From Nocardia sp. NBC_01730 (GTDB taxonomy: Bacteria; Actinomycetota; Actinomycetes; Mycobacteriales; Mycobacteriaceae), in the NCBI RefSeq assembly GCF_035920445.1, contig NZ_CP109162.1, positions 1,798,001 to 1,862,000 of the forward strand: DNA of 64,000 nucleotides, read 5' to 3'. Position 1 is the stretch's first letter. Each line of letters opens with the position of its first letter. Shown piece after piece: positions 17,500-25,217 of the stretch. The notes below the pieces were generated by a model. That model was given only the letters and a program-made list of their open reading frames with translations, did not search any database and was not told the origin of the DNA. Made by a program: the position numbers and the translations under genes.

Positions 17500-18513
17500 A
17501 TGGCGCAGGTTCTGGTCACCGGGGGCACCGGTTATGTCGGCGGGTGGGCGATCGTCGCCCTTCTCCAGCGCGGCTACGACGTGCGCACGACCGTTCGCTC
17601 CCAGTCCCGGGAGCAGGCGGTGATCGATGCGGTATCCACCGAGGTCGATCCAGGTGAGCGGTTGAGCTTCGCCTACGCAGACCTGACGAAAGACGACGGG
17701 TGGGATGCGGCGATGGCCGGTGTCGATTTCGTCCTGCACGTCGCGTCACCCCTGGGCAATGGAAGCGACAAGGACGCCGACGCGTTGATCGTTCCCGCTC
17801 GTGACGGTGCGCTCCGCGTGCTGCGCGCGGCGACCCGCGCGCAGGTGAAACGTGTCGTGATGACCTCGGCCGCCAACGCGGCCAGCCCCATGTCCTACAC
17901 GGCTGAGGGTGTCACCGACGAAACACTATGGACCGTCGACGACCCGTCCCTGCCGGCCTATCGCCGGTCCAAGACGATAGCGGAGAAGGCAGCATGGGAC
18001 TTCATGGCCGATAACGACGGCTCGACCGAACTCTGCACGGTGTTGCCAGGTGCAGTGCTCGGCCCCATCCTCACATCGGAGAACGTCGGCACGGCCTCGC
18101 TCATCCAGCGGATGCTGCGCGGCGAGATGCGCGGTGCCCCCCAGATCGGTCTGGAGGTCGTCGACGTCCGCGACCTCGTCGACCTCCACATCCGCGCCAT
18201 GACCTCACCCGACGCGGCAGGCCAACGATTCCTCGGCACCGGGCCGTTCATCTGGATGACCGACATCGCCCGTGCTCTCCAGGCCAGCCTCGGGGACAAG
18301 GCGGTCAAGGTCTCCGCGCGGGAACTGCCGAATGCCCTCGTCCGGCTGACTTCGCTGTTCACCCCGTCGCTGAAGGCGATCACCATCTCACTCGGCCGCC
18401 GCAACAGGCACACGACACAGAAAGCACAACAGATCCTCGGCTGGGCCCCGCGCCCCGCCGAGCAGACCGCCGTCGAATGCGCCGAAAGCCTCATCGGCCA
18501 CGGCCTCGCGTGA
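17500..18513 (+). CDS. NAD(P)-dependent epimerase/reductase (dihydroflavonol reductase-like)
   Basis: 337 residues, extended short-chain dehydrogenase. The Rossmann motif VTGGTGYVGGW is at 7-15, the catalytic Ser region at MTSAANA (about 122-126) and YRRSK gives Tyr154 and Lys158. The layout DLTKDDGWDAAMAGVDFVLHVASP is that of dihydroflavonol-4-reductase/cinnamoyl-CoA-reductase-like bacterial proteins, which reduce carbonyl groups with NADPH. Substrate unknown. It follows the DUF998 gene by 73 bases and precedes a damaged close relative, so the locus carries a tandem duplication. Confidence 0.88.
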   Translation: MAQVLVTGGTGYVGGWAIVALLQRGYDVRTTVRSQSREQAVIDAVSTEVDPGERLSFAYADLTKDDGWDAAMAGVDFVLHVASPLGNGSDKDADALIVPARDGALRVLRAATRAQVKRVVMTSAANAASPMSYTAEGVTDETLWTVDDPSLPAYRRSKTIAEKAAWDFMADNDGSTELCTVLPGAVLGPILTSENVGTASLIQRMLRGEMRGAPQIGLEVVDVRDLVDLHIRAMTSPDAAGQRFLGTGPFIWMTDIARALQASLGDKAVKVSARELPNALVRLTSLFTPSLKAITISLGRRNRHTTQKAQQILGWAPRPAEQTAVECAESLIGHGLA

Positions 18514-18554
18514 GCGCTCAACCGGAAATCAGGAAGCATGCTGAGGAGACACCC

Positions 18555-19198
18555 ATGACAACCGTTCTGGTCACCGGCGGATCCGGATTCATCGGGAGCT
18601 GGTGCGTGCTCGCACTGCTGCAAGCCGGTCACGACGTGCGCACCACGGTCCGCGACCTGGGACGTGAACCCATGCTGCGGGCACAGTTGCACGCCGCGAC
18701 CGAATTCGATGACGCGCTTCTGACCGTCGTCCGTGCCGACCTGCACAGCGACGACGGATGGGCGGACGCGGTCGCCGACTGCGACTACGTTCTCCACGTC
18801 GCATCGCCGACGCTCCGTTCGGCACCGGCTGGGTTGACGTGCGGGACGTCGCCGACCTGCACCTGCGCGCCATGACCGACCCCGCCGCGGCCGGCGAACG
18901 GTTCCTCGCCACCGCCGGGCACAGCCTGCGCGTGGTGGAGATCGCGCGGATACTGCACGCACGGCTCGGCGACCGCGCAAAGAAGGTCCCCACGCGCGAA
19001 ATCCCACTGGCGCTCGCCCGCGTCCTGAGCGTGGTCAACCCCCAGCTGCGGGCGCTGCGTCCGCAACTGGGGCGGGATTTCGACGCGACCAGCGCCAAAG
19101 CCGAACGGCTGTTGGGGTGGCGGGCCCGCCCGATCGAGGACACCGTCGCCGACACCGCCGAAAGCCTTCTCGCTCATCACCTGACCCACGGAAAGTGA
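18555..19198 (+). pseudogene. Second reductase copy with a large internal deletion
   Basis: The front (MTTVLVTGGSGFIGSWCVLA, then DYVLHVASP) is a near twin of the preceding reductase. At about 18812 the sequence jumps in another frame to GTGWVDVRDVADLHLRAMTD and then runs to a normal end (ERLLGWRARPIEDTVADTAESLL). Roughly 110 residues, including the catalytic Ser and YxxxK, are gone and the frame is shifted. The ATG with GAGGAGA upstream remains. It is a decayed duplicate. Confidence 0.85.
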
Positions 19199-19618
19199 GC
19201 AACCAGGCTGGTCCCCTCAACCTCGGGATCGCCGACGCGACTCTACGTGGGTACGGCTACGGCCTCGCTTCCAACATCCTCAACTCGGCATTTCCGGACG
19301 TTCAGTTTGCCGCCGCCATGATCGCTCCGGCATAACGGATCTGGAACATTCTCCCAGCGGATCACCTGCTGTCGGTGGTCCCACGACTGGCAGCATGGTG
19401 CACAACGGCGGCAAACGACATCAATTCCGGACAGTGCTGCTCATCATCCCGGCCCCCCTCTTTCCCGCGAGCTTGCCGCCGCGACCGTGCCGAGCGCGTG
19501 GCGATGTCGGTATCGAATCACCCAGGTGCTCGTCATGCGCCAGCCTCTGTCAGCAGTCCCGACTGCGGCAGCAATGGGAGCAGGTGAGCATCGGGCCAGA
19601 AGGCGGGCTCCTCAACAC
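19199..19618. other. Gap with no recognisable gene
   Basis: About 420 bases after the broken reductase. Short open frames exist but none has a ribosome site or a family signature. Confidence 0.4.
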
Positions 19619-19729
19619 GCCGGAACCTGCTACGTCGCGATCAACGCCGACACCTCCGCGATCCCGGACCTCTCGATCCTGACCGATTGTTTCAGCACGA
19701 GTATCGCCACCGCGCTCCGCCTCGGCGGC
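19619..19729 (+). pseudogene. C-terminal scrap of a WS/DGAT acyltransferase
   Basis: AGTCYVAINADTSAIPDLSI followed by LTDCF...ALRLGG closely parallels the end of the intact wax ester synthase/diacylglycerol acyltransferase at 36320-37684 (AGTCNIGINADTAAIPDLAI, LADCLGTG). Everything before this, including the HHxxxDG site, is absent. The frame stays open to 20020. Confidence 0.65.
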
Positions 19730-20016
19730 GAGCGCGCACCGGAAGCCCGCGCCGACGTGCCGGTCGAAGCGTCGCAGTCCACACCGATGCGACGGTGTCC
19801 CCCGAGTGATCAGACCGGACAGCCCTCGACCGCTGTGGCGACCTCCGGCGGGATGGTAACTGTGCGGTCACTGCGCCCTGTCGGACCGCCGAATGATCCC
19901 ACCGCCGCACAGCACCGTGTCTGGTTGCCAACAGATGTTCCGCAGGGGGCTTTCGCCACTATCTGCAACGGGAGCCGTGGAGTGAGATGTGCAGTTGCAG
20001 CGAAAGGAGGCTGGCT

Positions 20017-20400
20017 ATGACACAGAACGTCACTGAGCGGATTCGGCGCGGTGATCCTCGGTGGCGCATTCAACGCCGCCCGCTGGGACCGGCACGTCTG
20101 CGGCTTCACCTCTTTACCCGACAACTGCGGAGCGAGCGGCCGATCCGGCTGTTCGGTATCGGTCCACTCGCCCCCTCGCTCGATCAGCCCGATACCGAGA
20201 GGATTGCCGAAGCCGATGCGGTTCCCAACGCCACCGACCGGTTCGAACCGGACGTGCGCAGCTTCCCGACTTCCGCAATGGCCACGAATTCCGCTGACGA
20301 CTACCGCGATCCCGAGCACATCCATGCTTGGTTGACCGGCATCGCCACTCGGCTCACCCATCAGGTTCGCCGACCACTCGGCACCTGGCTCTTTCCTGGA
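20017..20400 (+). CDS. Possible start of an unrecognised gene with a strong ribosome site
   Basis: AAAGGAGG lies 8 bases before ATG 20017 (MTQNVTERIRRGDPRWR...), an unusually good initiation signal. The open frame runs on past the CBS gene start to 20793, where it is antisense-like in composition. I recognise no domain. Either a real gene has lost its frame after the start, or only the initiation region of a lost gene survives. Confidence 0.25.
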
Positions 20401-20410
20401 GGTGAATCCA

Positions 20411-21043
20411 GTGTATGCCCGCGACATTTTCAGCCGACCGGTTGTCACGGTCCGACCCGACACGCCGTTACCGGAGGCTATTTCGCTGCTGACCGAAGGC
20501 GGATTCGGTGCACTACCGGTCGTCGACGAACAGGACCGGGTGATCGGCATGCTGTCCGAAGCCGATGCGCTGGCCGCGCGCGTCGCCCGCCAGACCGCGA
20601 GTGTAGAGGCAGCAATGACGGTCCCGGCCGAGGTGGCCCAGCCCGGTACGGCCGTCTCCACCATCGCCTCCCGGATGATTGCCGGAAATCTGCGGTCCAT
20701 GCCGGTGGTCGAGGCGGGCGTGCTCGTCGGCATCGTCGCTCGCCGCGACCTTCTGCGCGCCCTCGTCCGCGACACGGCAGCTGCGGCGGCTGAGGTCCGC
20801 GCCCTGCTCGACAACTACGCCGGCAGCAGACGGCAATGGTCGGTCGAGGTGGCCGAGGGCCGGGCAATCATTCGGGGCCGCTTCGCCGACACGGACGAGC
20901 AGCGCACCGTCTCGGAGCTCGTTCTCAGCGTCAACGGCATCGACGACGTCGAGATCGCGGCCGACCCGGCGCCCTCGACGCGACCGCCGACAATGCCGCT
21001 GACGGAATGGCTGCAGCAGCGGGCCGATGAATCGATCGTGTAG
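20411..21043 (+). CDS. CBS-pair protein with a C-terminal BON domain
   Basis: 210 residues from GTG 20411, with GGAGGTG 6 bases upstream; GTG 20402 overlaps that ribosome site and is less likely. Two CBS motifs: MYARDIFSRPVVTVRPDTPL with GFGALPVVDEQDRVIGMLSE, and MTVPAEVAQPGTAVSTIASRM with RSMPVVEAGVLVGIVARRDLL. A BON domain follows at about 138-190 (WSVEVAEGRAIIRGRF, VSELVLSVNGIDDVEI). CBS pairs bind adenine nucleotides and sense energy state; BON is thought to bind membranes or phospholipids. The mycobacterial dormancy protein Hrp1 is a CBS-pair protein without BON, so this is a relative rather than an ortholog. It lies among decayed genes with no obvious operon partner. Confidence 0.85.
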   Translation: MYARDIFSRPVVTVRPDTPLPEAISLLTEGGFGALPVVDEQDRVIGMLSEADALAARVARQTASVEAAMTVPAEVAQPGTAVSTIASRMIAGNLRSMPVVEAGVLVGIVARRDLLRALVRDTAAAAAEVRALLDNYAGSRRQWSVEVAEGRAIIRGRFADTDEQRTVSELVLSVNGIDDVEIAADPAPSTRPPTMPLTEWLQQRADESIV

Positions 21044-21868
21044 CCGAAGCCACCACGTTGGTATCTGGCTCGCCCTCTATCGAGTTGCCGGCCACAACCA
21101 TCCCGGCCAGCTCAGCACGTTCGCACGAATCGATCCAGTACAGCGTGTATCCGGCTCGCACAAGGAACTCCGCCGTATCGTCGCCGCGGCCCGGGGCGGA
21201 GCCGCACACGAACGGCGTCCTCGCACCCAGCGCCCGTTCAGCAAGGCGAACACCAGCTGTGGCTTGGTTGCGAACTCGGCATCCCGTCCAACCACGACTC
21301 ATCGGCCCCGCCCGTCGGCGTCCACCCGTTCTTGCGCTCCAACCCGGACACGGAATCGCATCCCCCCGAGTCTGCTGGGCAGCTCAGCGCAGCCCAGCCG
21401 TGGCGGCGCCCAACCTACGATTCGATCGAAAATCTGCTGTGGCCGAGAGCAGCCGTCGGCCGGGCTCTGGCCGAGGAGATCGAGACCTATCCGCACGCGC
21501 AGGACACCGACGCGCCTACGAGGTCGTAGGTGTACCGGGCCGACGACGGATCGATCATCGACATGTGGGCGGTGCACTGCGCCCCGACGAGATCGGGGCA
21601 GACCTGCGCGCCCACGCAGCGCTGATCCGCGAACCCACCGACCCGGAATGACGCCAGCACCACAACAGGTCAAGACCGACCGGGTGCGCGGCCAATTCAC
21701 GTTCGGATGAGGCGCCTGCGTACCGCCACTGGCGCGAGCAGGGGGTGGCTGGTCGGTGATCCGCTGGTGCAACTGGTGAGCAGATCTTGTACCGCCGGAC
21801 CACTCCCGATCAGGACACCAGTGTTCTGGACACGCGATGCTGTTCAGAGAGGGCGCGCAGGCGCTGAT
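21044..21868. other. Degenerate stretch
   Basis: About 825 bases with open frames in several registers but none with a start signal. On the minus strand about 21054-21302 reads VRLAERALGARTPFVCGSAP and GRGDDTAEFLVRAGYTLYWI, which looks protein-like but I cannot assign it. On the plus strand, pieces such as TYDSIENLLWPRAAVGRALA (21417-21476) also look like former coding sequence. Confidence 0.35.
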
Positions 21869-22123
21869 GTCGTTCAAGATCTGCATCAGCCGGAAGATCA
21901 TCGCCGGCGGGAACTTCACCCTCGACACCACTTGAGCCGGTTGACGCACCACCGGCCGACCGGCGTCGTCGACACCCTGATCGGCCGGCAGGTACACCAG
22001 AAAATCGAGAGTGAAGTCGGTGCGGTTGTACCAGCAGGTGAACCCGTTGGCGTAGACCCCGGCGCTCATCGCCTCCGGCACGATCACCTCGACGTCGGTC
22101 GGGGGCACAGTCGGTTCGCTCAT
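21869..22123 (-). pseudogene. DUF3467 protein with a replaced C-terminus
   Basis: Starting at ATG 22123 (AAGGGGG upstream), the first 85 codons match the DUF3467 family: VEVIVPEAMSAGVYANGFT, WYNRTDFTLDFLVYLPAD and RVKFPPAMIFRLMQILND. The family's last 10-20 residues should follow. Instead the frame continues with unrelated sequence to 21299. Without experimental data it may be a functional but extended protein or a 3'-truncated gene. It lies 92 bases downstream of the coiled-coil gene on the same strand, with a large hairpin between, so the two may be co-transcribed. The role of the family is unknown. Confidence 0.6.
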
Positions 22124-22142
22124 CCGCGACCCCCTTTCACCG

Positions 22143-22188
22143 GTCGACGAAAAGAGCACACCGCTGGGCGGTGGCCCCTTTCGTCGAC
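22143..22188. terminator. Large stem-loop between the coiled-coil and DUF3467 genes
   Basis: GTCGACGAAA (22143-22152) pairs perfectly with TTTCGTCGAC (22179-22188). Inside, CACCGC (22159-22164) pairs with GCGGTG (22168-22173). In the minus-strand transcript it sits after the coiled-coil stop and before the DUF3467 ribosome site. It could be an attenuator, an RNA-stability element or an operator. Confidence 0.6.
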
Positions 22189-22215
22189 ACGTCATTCATT
22201 GAGGGCAGATGGTGG

Positions 22216-22728
22216 CTAGCGGGACTGCATCTGGCGTGCCTGCTGGCGAAGCTGATGCAGTTGCAGTTCCCACTGTCCGGAGCGGTCCTGAGTACGGCTG
22301 GCCTGATCCTCGGCCTGCTGGGCCAACTGGCTGGCCTGCTCGGCCTGGTCCTGCGCCGACTGAGCCCGCTGGTTGGACTGGTTGGCCTCACCTTGGGCCT
22401 GCTGGGCCTGGCTCTGCGCCCGGTCGGCCTCGCCCTGGGCCTGCTGGGCCTGGTTCTGCGCCTGCTGGGCCTGCTGGCGGGCCTGCTGGGCCTGCTGGTT
22501 GGCCTGATTGGCCTCATGCTGCGCGATCTGCGCCTGGTGTTGGACCTGACGGGTCTGGTGTTGCGCCTGCCGGGCAAGGTTCTGCGCCTGCTGGGCGTGC
22601 TGACGAGCGTTTTGGGCTTCCTGCCGCGCCTCATCGATCTGAAGCCGAAGCGTCATCTCCAAATCGCGAATGCTCTGGATGTCCAGGACGTCGCCGCGCT
22701 TGGCGTCAGTGCTTGTTTCCTGTGCCAT
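22216..22728 (-). CDS. Alanine-core coiled-coil protein (16 unbroken heptads)
   Basis: 170 residues from ATG 22728, with GGAGGGAA eight bases upstream. After a 33-residue lead (DVLDIQSIRDLEMTLRLQID) come 16 uninterrupted heptads (residues 34-145) of the form AxxxAxx. 29 of the 32 core positions are alanine and the other three are Thr, Val and Ser. Outer positions are mostly Gln, with Arg, Asp, Glu, Asn and His. The tail is GQWELQLHQLRQQARQMQSR. Alanine at both core positions predicts a closely packed 'Alacoil'-type bundle or fibre about 16 nm long. There is no signal peptide or membrane segment, so it is presumably cytosolic. I recognise no named family. The opposite strand has a long hydrophobic open frame, but the ribosome site and the non-repetitive ends favour this strand. 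Confidence 0.7.
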   Translation of the reverse strand: MAQETSTDAKRGDVLDIQSIRDLEMTLRLQIDEARQEAQNARQHAQQAQNLARQAQHQTRQVQHQAQIAQHEANQANQQAQQARQQAQQAQNQAQQAQGEADRAQSQAQQAQGEANQSNQRAQSAQDQAEQASQLAQQAEDQASRTQDRSGQWELQLHQLRQQARQMQSR

Positions 22729-23082
22729 ATGAGCTTCCCTCCAAAAGTTGGTCGAGTGGACAGACTCGATGGAACGCACCCATTCTGGCCGAAGCACCAA
22801 CACTCGGCCAGCAACTTCGCCGCAACCATTCAAGAATGAAAATGAAACACACGTATCGATCCGGCCCGTCACCTTCGAAGCTCCGCCACGGTCGCCGGTC
22901 CAGGTATGACTTCTCCGCCTGCTGATCGACGCGGCTAGCCAGCATGATCGGTGCCATACCGACCGTCACCCCCGCCTCAGCCACGACGGTCTATCTGTCC
23001 GGTGTGTCGATGCGTCGCATCGCTGAACCGTATTCGGGACAGGCGGCAACTGGCACTCGGAGACGCCCTCGGACTGGACCGT
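22729..23082. other. Upstream region of the coiled-coil gene
   Basis: About 350 bases with no gene recognised. It must hold the promoter of the coiled-coil/DUF3467 unit. Confidence 0.4.
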
Positions 23083-23232
23083 TGCCGAAAATGCCGAGCG
23101 ATCTCGGCTTCAACTCAAGAGAACCTGACCTGGGTCTTCAATGCCTATGTCGTCGCCTTCGGTGGCCTGTTTTTGCTCGGCGGCCGACTGTCGGATTTGC
23201 TCGGTGCGCGGCGGCTGTTCAGCGCAGGCTGA
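23083..23232 (+). pseudogene. N-terminal scrap of an MFS drug transporter
   Basis: LPKMPSDLGFN in one frame continues after a shift as STQENLTWVFNAYVVAFGG, then LFLLGGRLSDLLGARRLFSAG and a stop. This is the TM1-TM2 region of EmrB/QacA-type MFS exporters, including the GGRLxDxxGxRR motif A. The rest of the transporter is missing. Confidence 0.65.
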
Positions 23233-23422
23233 CTGGTCTCGCTTGTGTCGGTTCAGTGATGGCCGGCGCCGCGGGCAATGTGCGATTCCCCTCATATCGT
23301 GGAGGCCGGAGTCTCGCGTGGGTTCAGCCGGACTGAAGCGATTTCATCGGGAACCCACGGTGTTTGGCGCGGCGACGTCAGATTTTCCGGCGGGTTCGGG
23401 TGAAGGCGAGTGTAGTCACCGA

Positions 23423-23638
23423 TCACGGTGCGGGCGGTTGTTCGAGCTGGCCGTTGAGGAGGTGTTCGGCGACGGTCGCGTAGCGCAGGGCGGTCGAGTG
23501 ATCGAGGTTGAAGACCAGCATCAGGTGGAGCGGGTCGACCACCCCGCCAGGCCTGTGCTGTGTGAATGTTGTCGTCGGTGATGTCGCTTGTCTGTACTGA
23601 TGATTCATCGCGTGTGGTGGTCGGAACGGTCGAATCAT
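23423..23638 (-). pseudogene. Possible C-terminal scrap of an integrase/recombinase
   Basis: DPLHLMLVFNLDHSTALRYA followed by TVAEHLLNG is like the C-terminal tail of many actinobacterial site-specific integrases (HPLHLALVFGLDxxTAIRYAxxARxLL). The catalytic Arg/His/Tyr part is not present. The first ~33 codons of the frame show no homology. The call rests on recall of the motif. Confidence 0.4.
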
Positions 23639-24029
23639 TGGTCGGTCGTGCCTGGCTACGGCGGTTGGGAATATCGTCGCCTCGATGGCGACATTATAGG
23701 TTTTGGGCCGCTTCCCGCGAAATAATCAGTGGTGATTCATGATTCGTCGCTGGTCGTGTTGGCGGCGACGCGCCGCCGGAACCAACAGTGCCGGGCGTCG
23801 GGCGGGTGGATCGATCTCCTGGAGAATCGGCTGCTTGTCGAATTGCTGCGGCCTGAACATATCTCGGGCCCCGGTTGATCGGTCACCGGAGAACTGTGGC
23901 CGGAGCGACGCTGACCTACACCCACCGCAACCGGGTGATCATGCGGTCCGGGTAGTCGATGCTGTGGTTTCGGCGCATCCGGCTACGAATGAGGTCATCG
24001 GCTGACCCATTCATGTCGAATTCTGCTCG
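23639..24029. other. Gap before the first stress-protein gene
   Basis: About 390 bases at the border between the damaged western part and the intact eastern part. A short plus-strand frame (23730-23878, WIDLLENRLLVELLRPEH) has no assignable family. Confidence 0.4.
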
Positions 24030-24956
24030 TCACTGTGCGGGGTGGACGACCATGACGGGGCATGAGGCGTGCTGGACCAGAGAATTGGCGGTGGAGCCGA
24101 GTAGCATGCCGACGAAACCACCGCGGCCCCGGCTGCCGACCACCACCAGTTGCGCCGACTTCGACCAGACCTGCAGACGAGCTGCCGGAGCCGCGAGATA
24201 GATCTTCCGGATGACTCGGACATCCGGGTACTTCTCCTGCCATCCCGCCAGCCGTTCGGCGAGGATCGCCTGTTCGGTCTGCTCGAGTTCGGCGTCGAGA
24301 AGTCGCCGATCTTTTGGGCCGGCGAATTGTCCTGAATCCCAGTCGCTCCACACGTGTACGGCGACGAGATCGGTACAGCGTTCGGCCGCCTCTGCGAATG
24401 CCGCCGCGATCGCCGTCTCGGATATCGGGCTGCCGTCGATGCCGACCACGACCGGCCCTGAACTGTGAATCGAGTGGTCCGCCTCGGGATCCGTGCGTAC
24501 CACGACCAGCGTCCCATGTGCGTGTGCGGTGAGCGCGAGCAGCGTGGAGCCTAGGTGGGCGAACGTGTTGGCGCTTCCGGTCGCGCCAACCACCACCGCG
24601 TATGCTTCGGCGCTGTGGTCGATGAGCAGTTGCTTGGCGCTGTCGGTCGTCACCAGGGTGGAGACGCGCAGGCCGGGTTCGGTCTCGCGAGCCACTCGTT
24701 CGGCACGGGCTACTACGGCTTTGCCGTGCGCGCGGACGGAGTCGACCACCGACGGCACCACGACCTCGTAACTGCCTAGTGCTCCGCCCATCCCGACGAG
24801 GTCCATCCCGTGCACGATCTGCAGCTCGCGTTCCCGCTTGGCGGCGAAGTCCGCCGCCCACCGCAGGGCCGTTTCCGAGCCCTGCGAACCGTCCACACCG
24901 ACAACGACCCTCGCCGAGGGCAGTCGGTGCGGATCGTGGTAGCGCTGCTCTGTCAT
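24030..24956 (-). CDS. Tandem universal stress protein
   Basis: 308 residues, two Usp domains (about 15-150 and 166-305). Each starts with a VVVGxDGS strand (VVVGVDGSQGSETALRWAAD, VVVGIDGSPISETAIAAAF). The C-terminal domain carries the ATP motif VVVGSRGRGGFVGMLLGSTANSL (G-x2-G-x9-G-S). Tandem USPs of this size (like Rv2005c, Rv2623, Rv1996) are typical DosR-regulon members in mycobacteria and are linked to ATP binding and slow growth. The start is set by GGAGGTCACC directly before the ATG. A DosR-like site lies at 25062-25075, 106 bases upstream. Confidence 0.92.
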   Translation of the reverse strand: MTEQRYHDPHRLPSARVVVGVDGSQGSETALRWAADFAAKRERELQIVHGMDLVGMGGALGSYEVVVPSVVDSVRAHGKAVVARAERVARETEPGLRVSTLVTTDSAKQLLIDHSAEAYAVVVGATGSANTFAHLGSTLLALTAHAHGTLVVVRTDPEADHSIHSSGPVVVGIDGSPISETAIAAAFAEAAERCTDLVAVHVWSDWDSGQFAGPKDRRLLDAELEQTEQAILAERLAGWQEKYPDVRVIRKIYLAAPAARLQVWSKSAQLVVVGSRGRGGFVGMLLGSTANSLVQHASCPVMVVHPAQ

Positions 24957-25061
24957 GGTGACCTCCGAAATCTCTTCACGCTTGCGATAGCCCGGTGGGC
25001 ATCACACCAACGGTATGAACCGCCCGGTGCGGAGGATGCGGCCGATCGTCACCTGATGGGA

Positions 25062-25075
25062 GGCCGAAAGGCCCT
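25062..25075. promoter_or_regulatory. DosR-like box upstream of the USP gene
   Basis: AGGCCGAAAGGCCC (reverse complement GGGCCTTTCGGCCT) has the 5-4-5 palindromic layout of the DosR box core and lies in the 261-base gap upstream of the leftward USP gene. Confidence 0.5.
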
Positions 25076-25217
25076 CAGATTTTGGAGCATCGCCAATCGC
25101 GTTGAAGGCTAACGGGTTTTCGTCTCAGGCCGGATGATCTCGGTGTGCTTCGTTGTACCGAGAAGACATCTCACGCAATATAATTGGAATTCGGGTGGGT
25201 AGTGGACTGTTCCGGGT

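Noticed and set aside
22250..22640. Apparent direct-repeat array resembling a CRISPR
   Set aside because: The repetition is the 21-base coding period of the heptads, with no constant repeat and unique spacers.
22171..22839. Leucine/glycine-rich repeat 'membrane protein' on the plus strand
   Set aside because: It is the complement of the AxxxAxx heptads. The minus strand has the ribosome site and non-repetitive N- and C-terminal ends.
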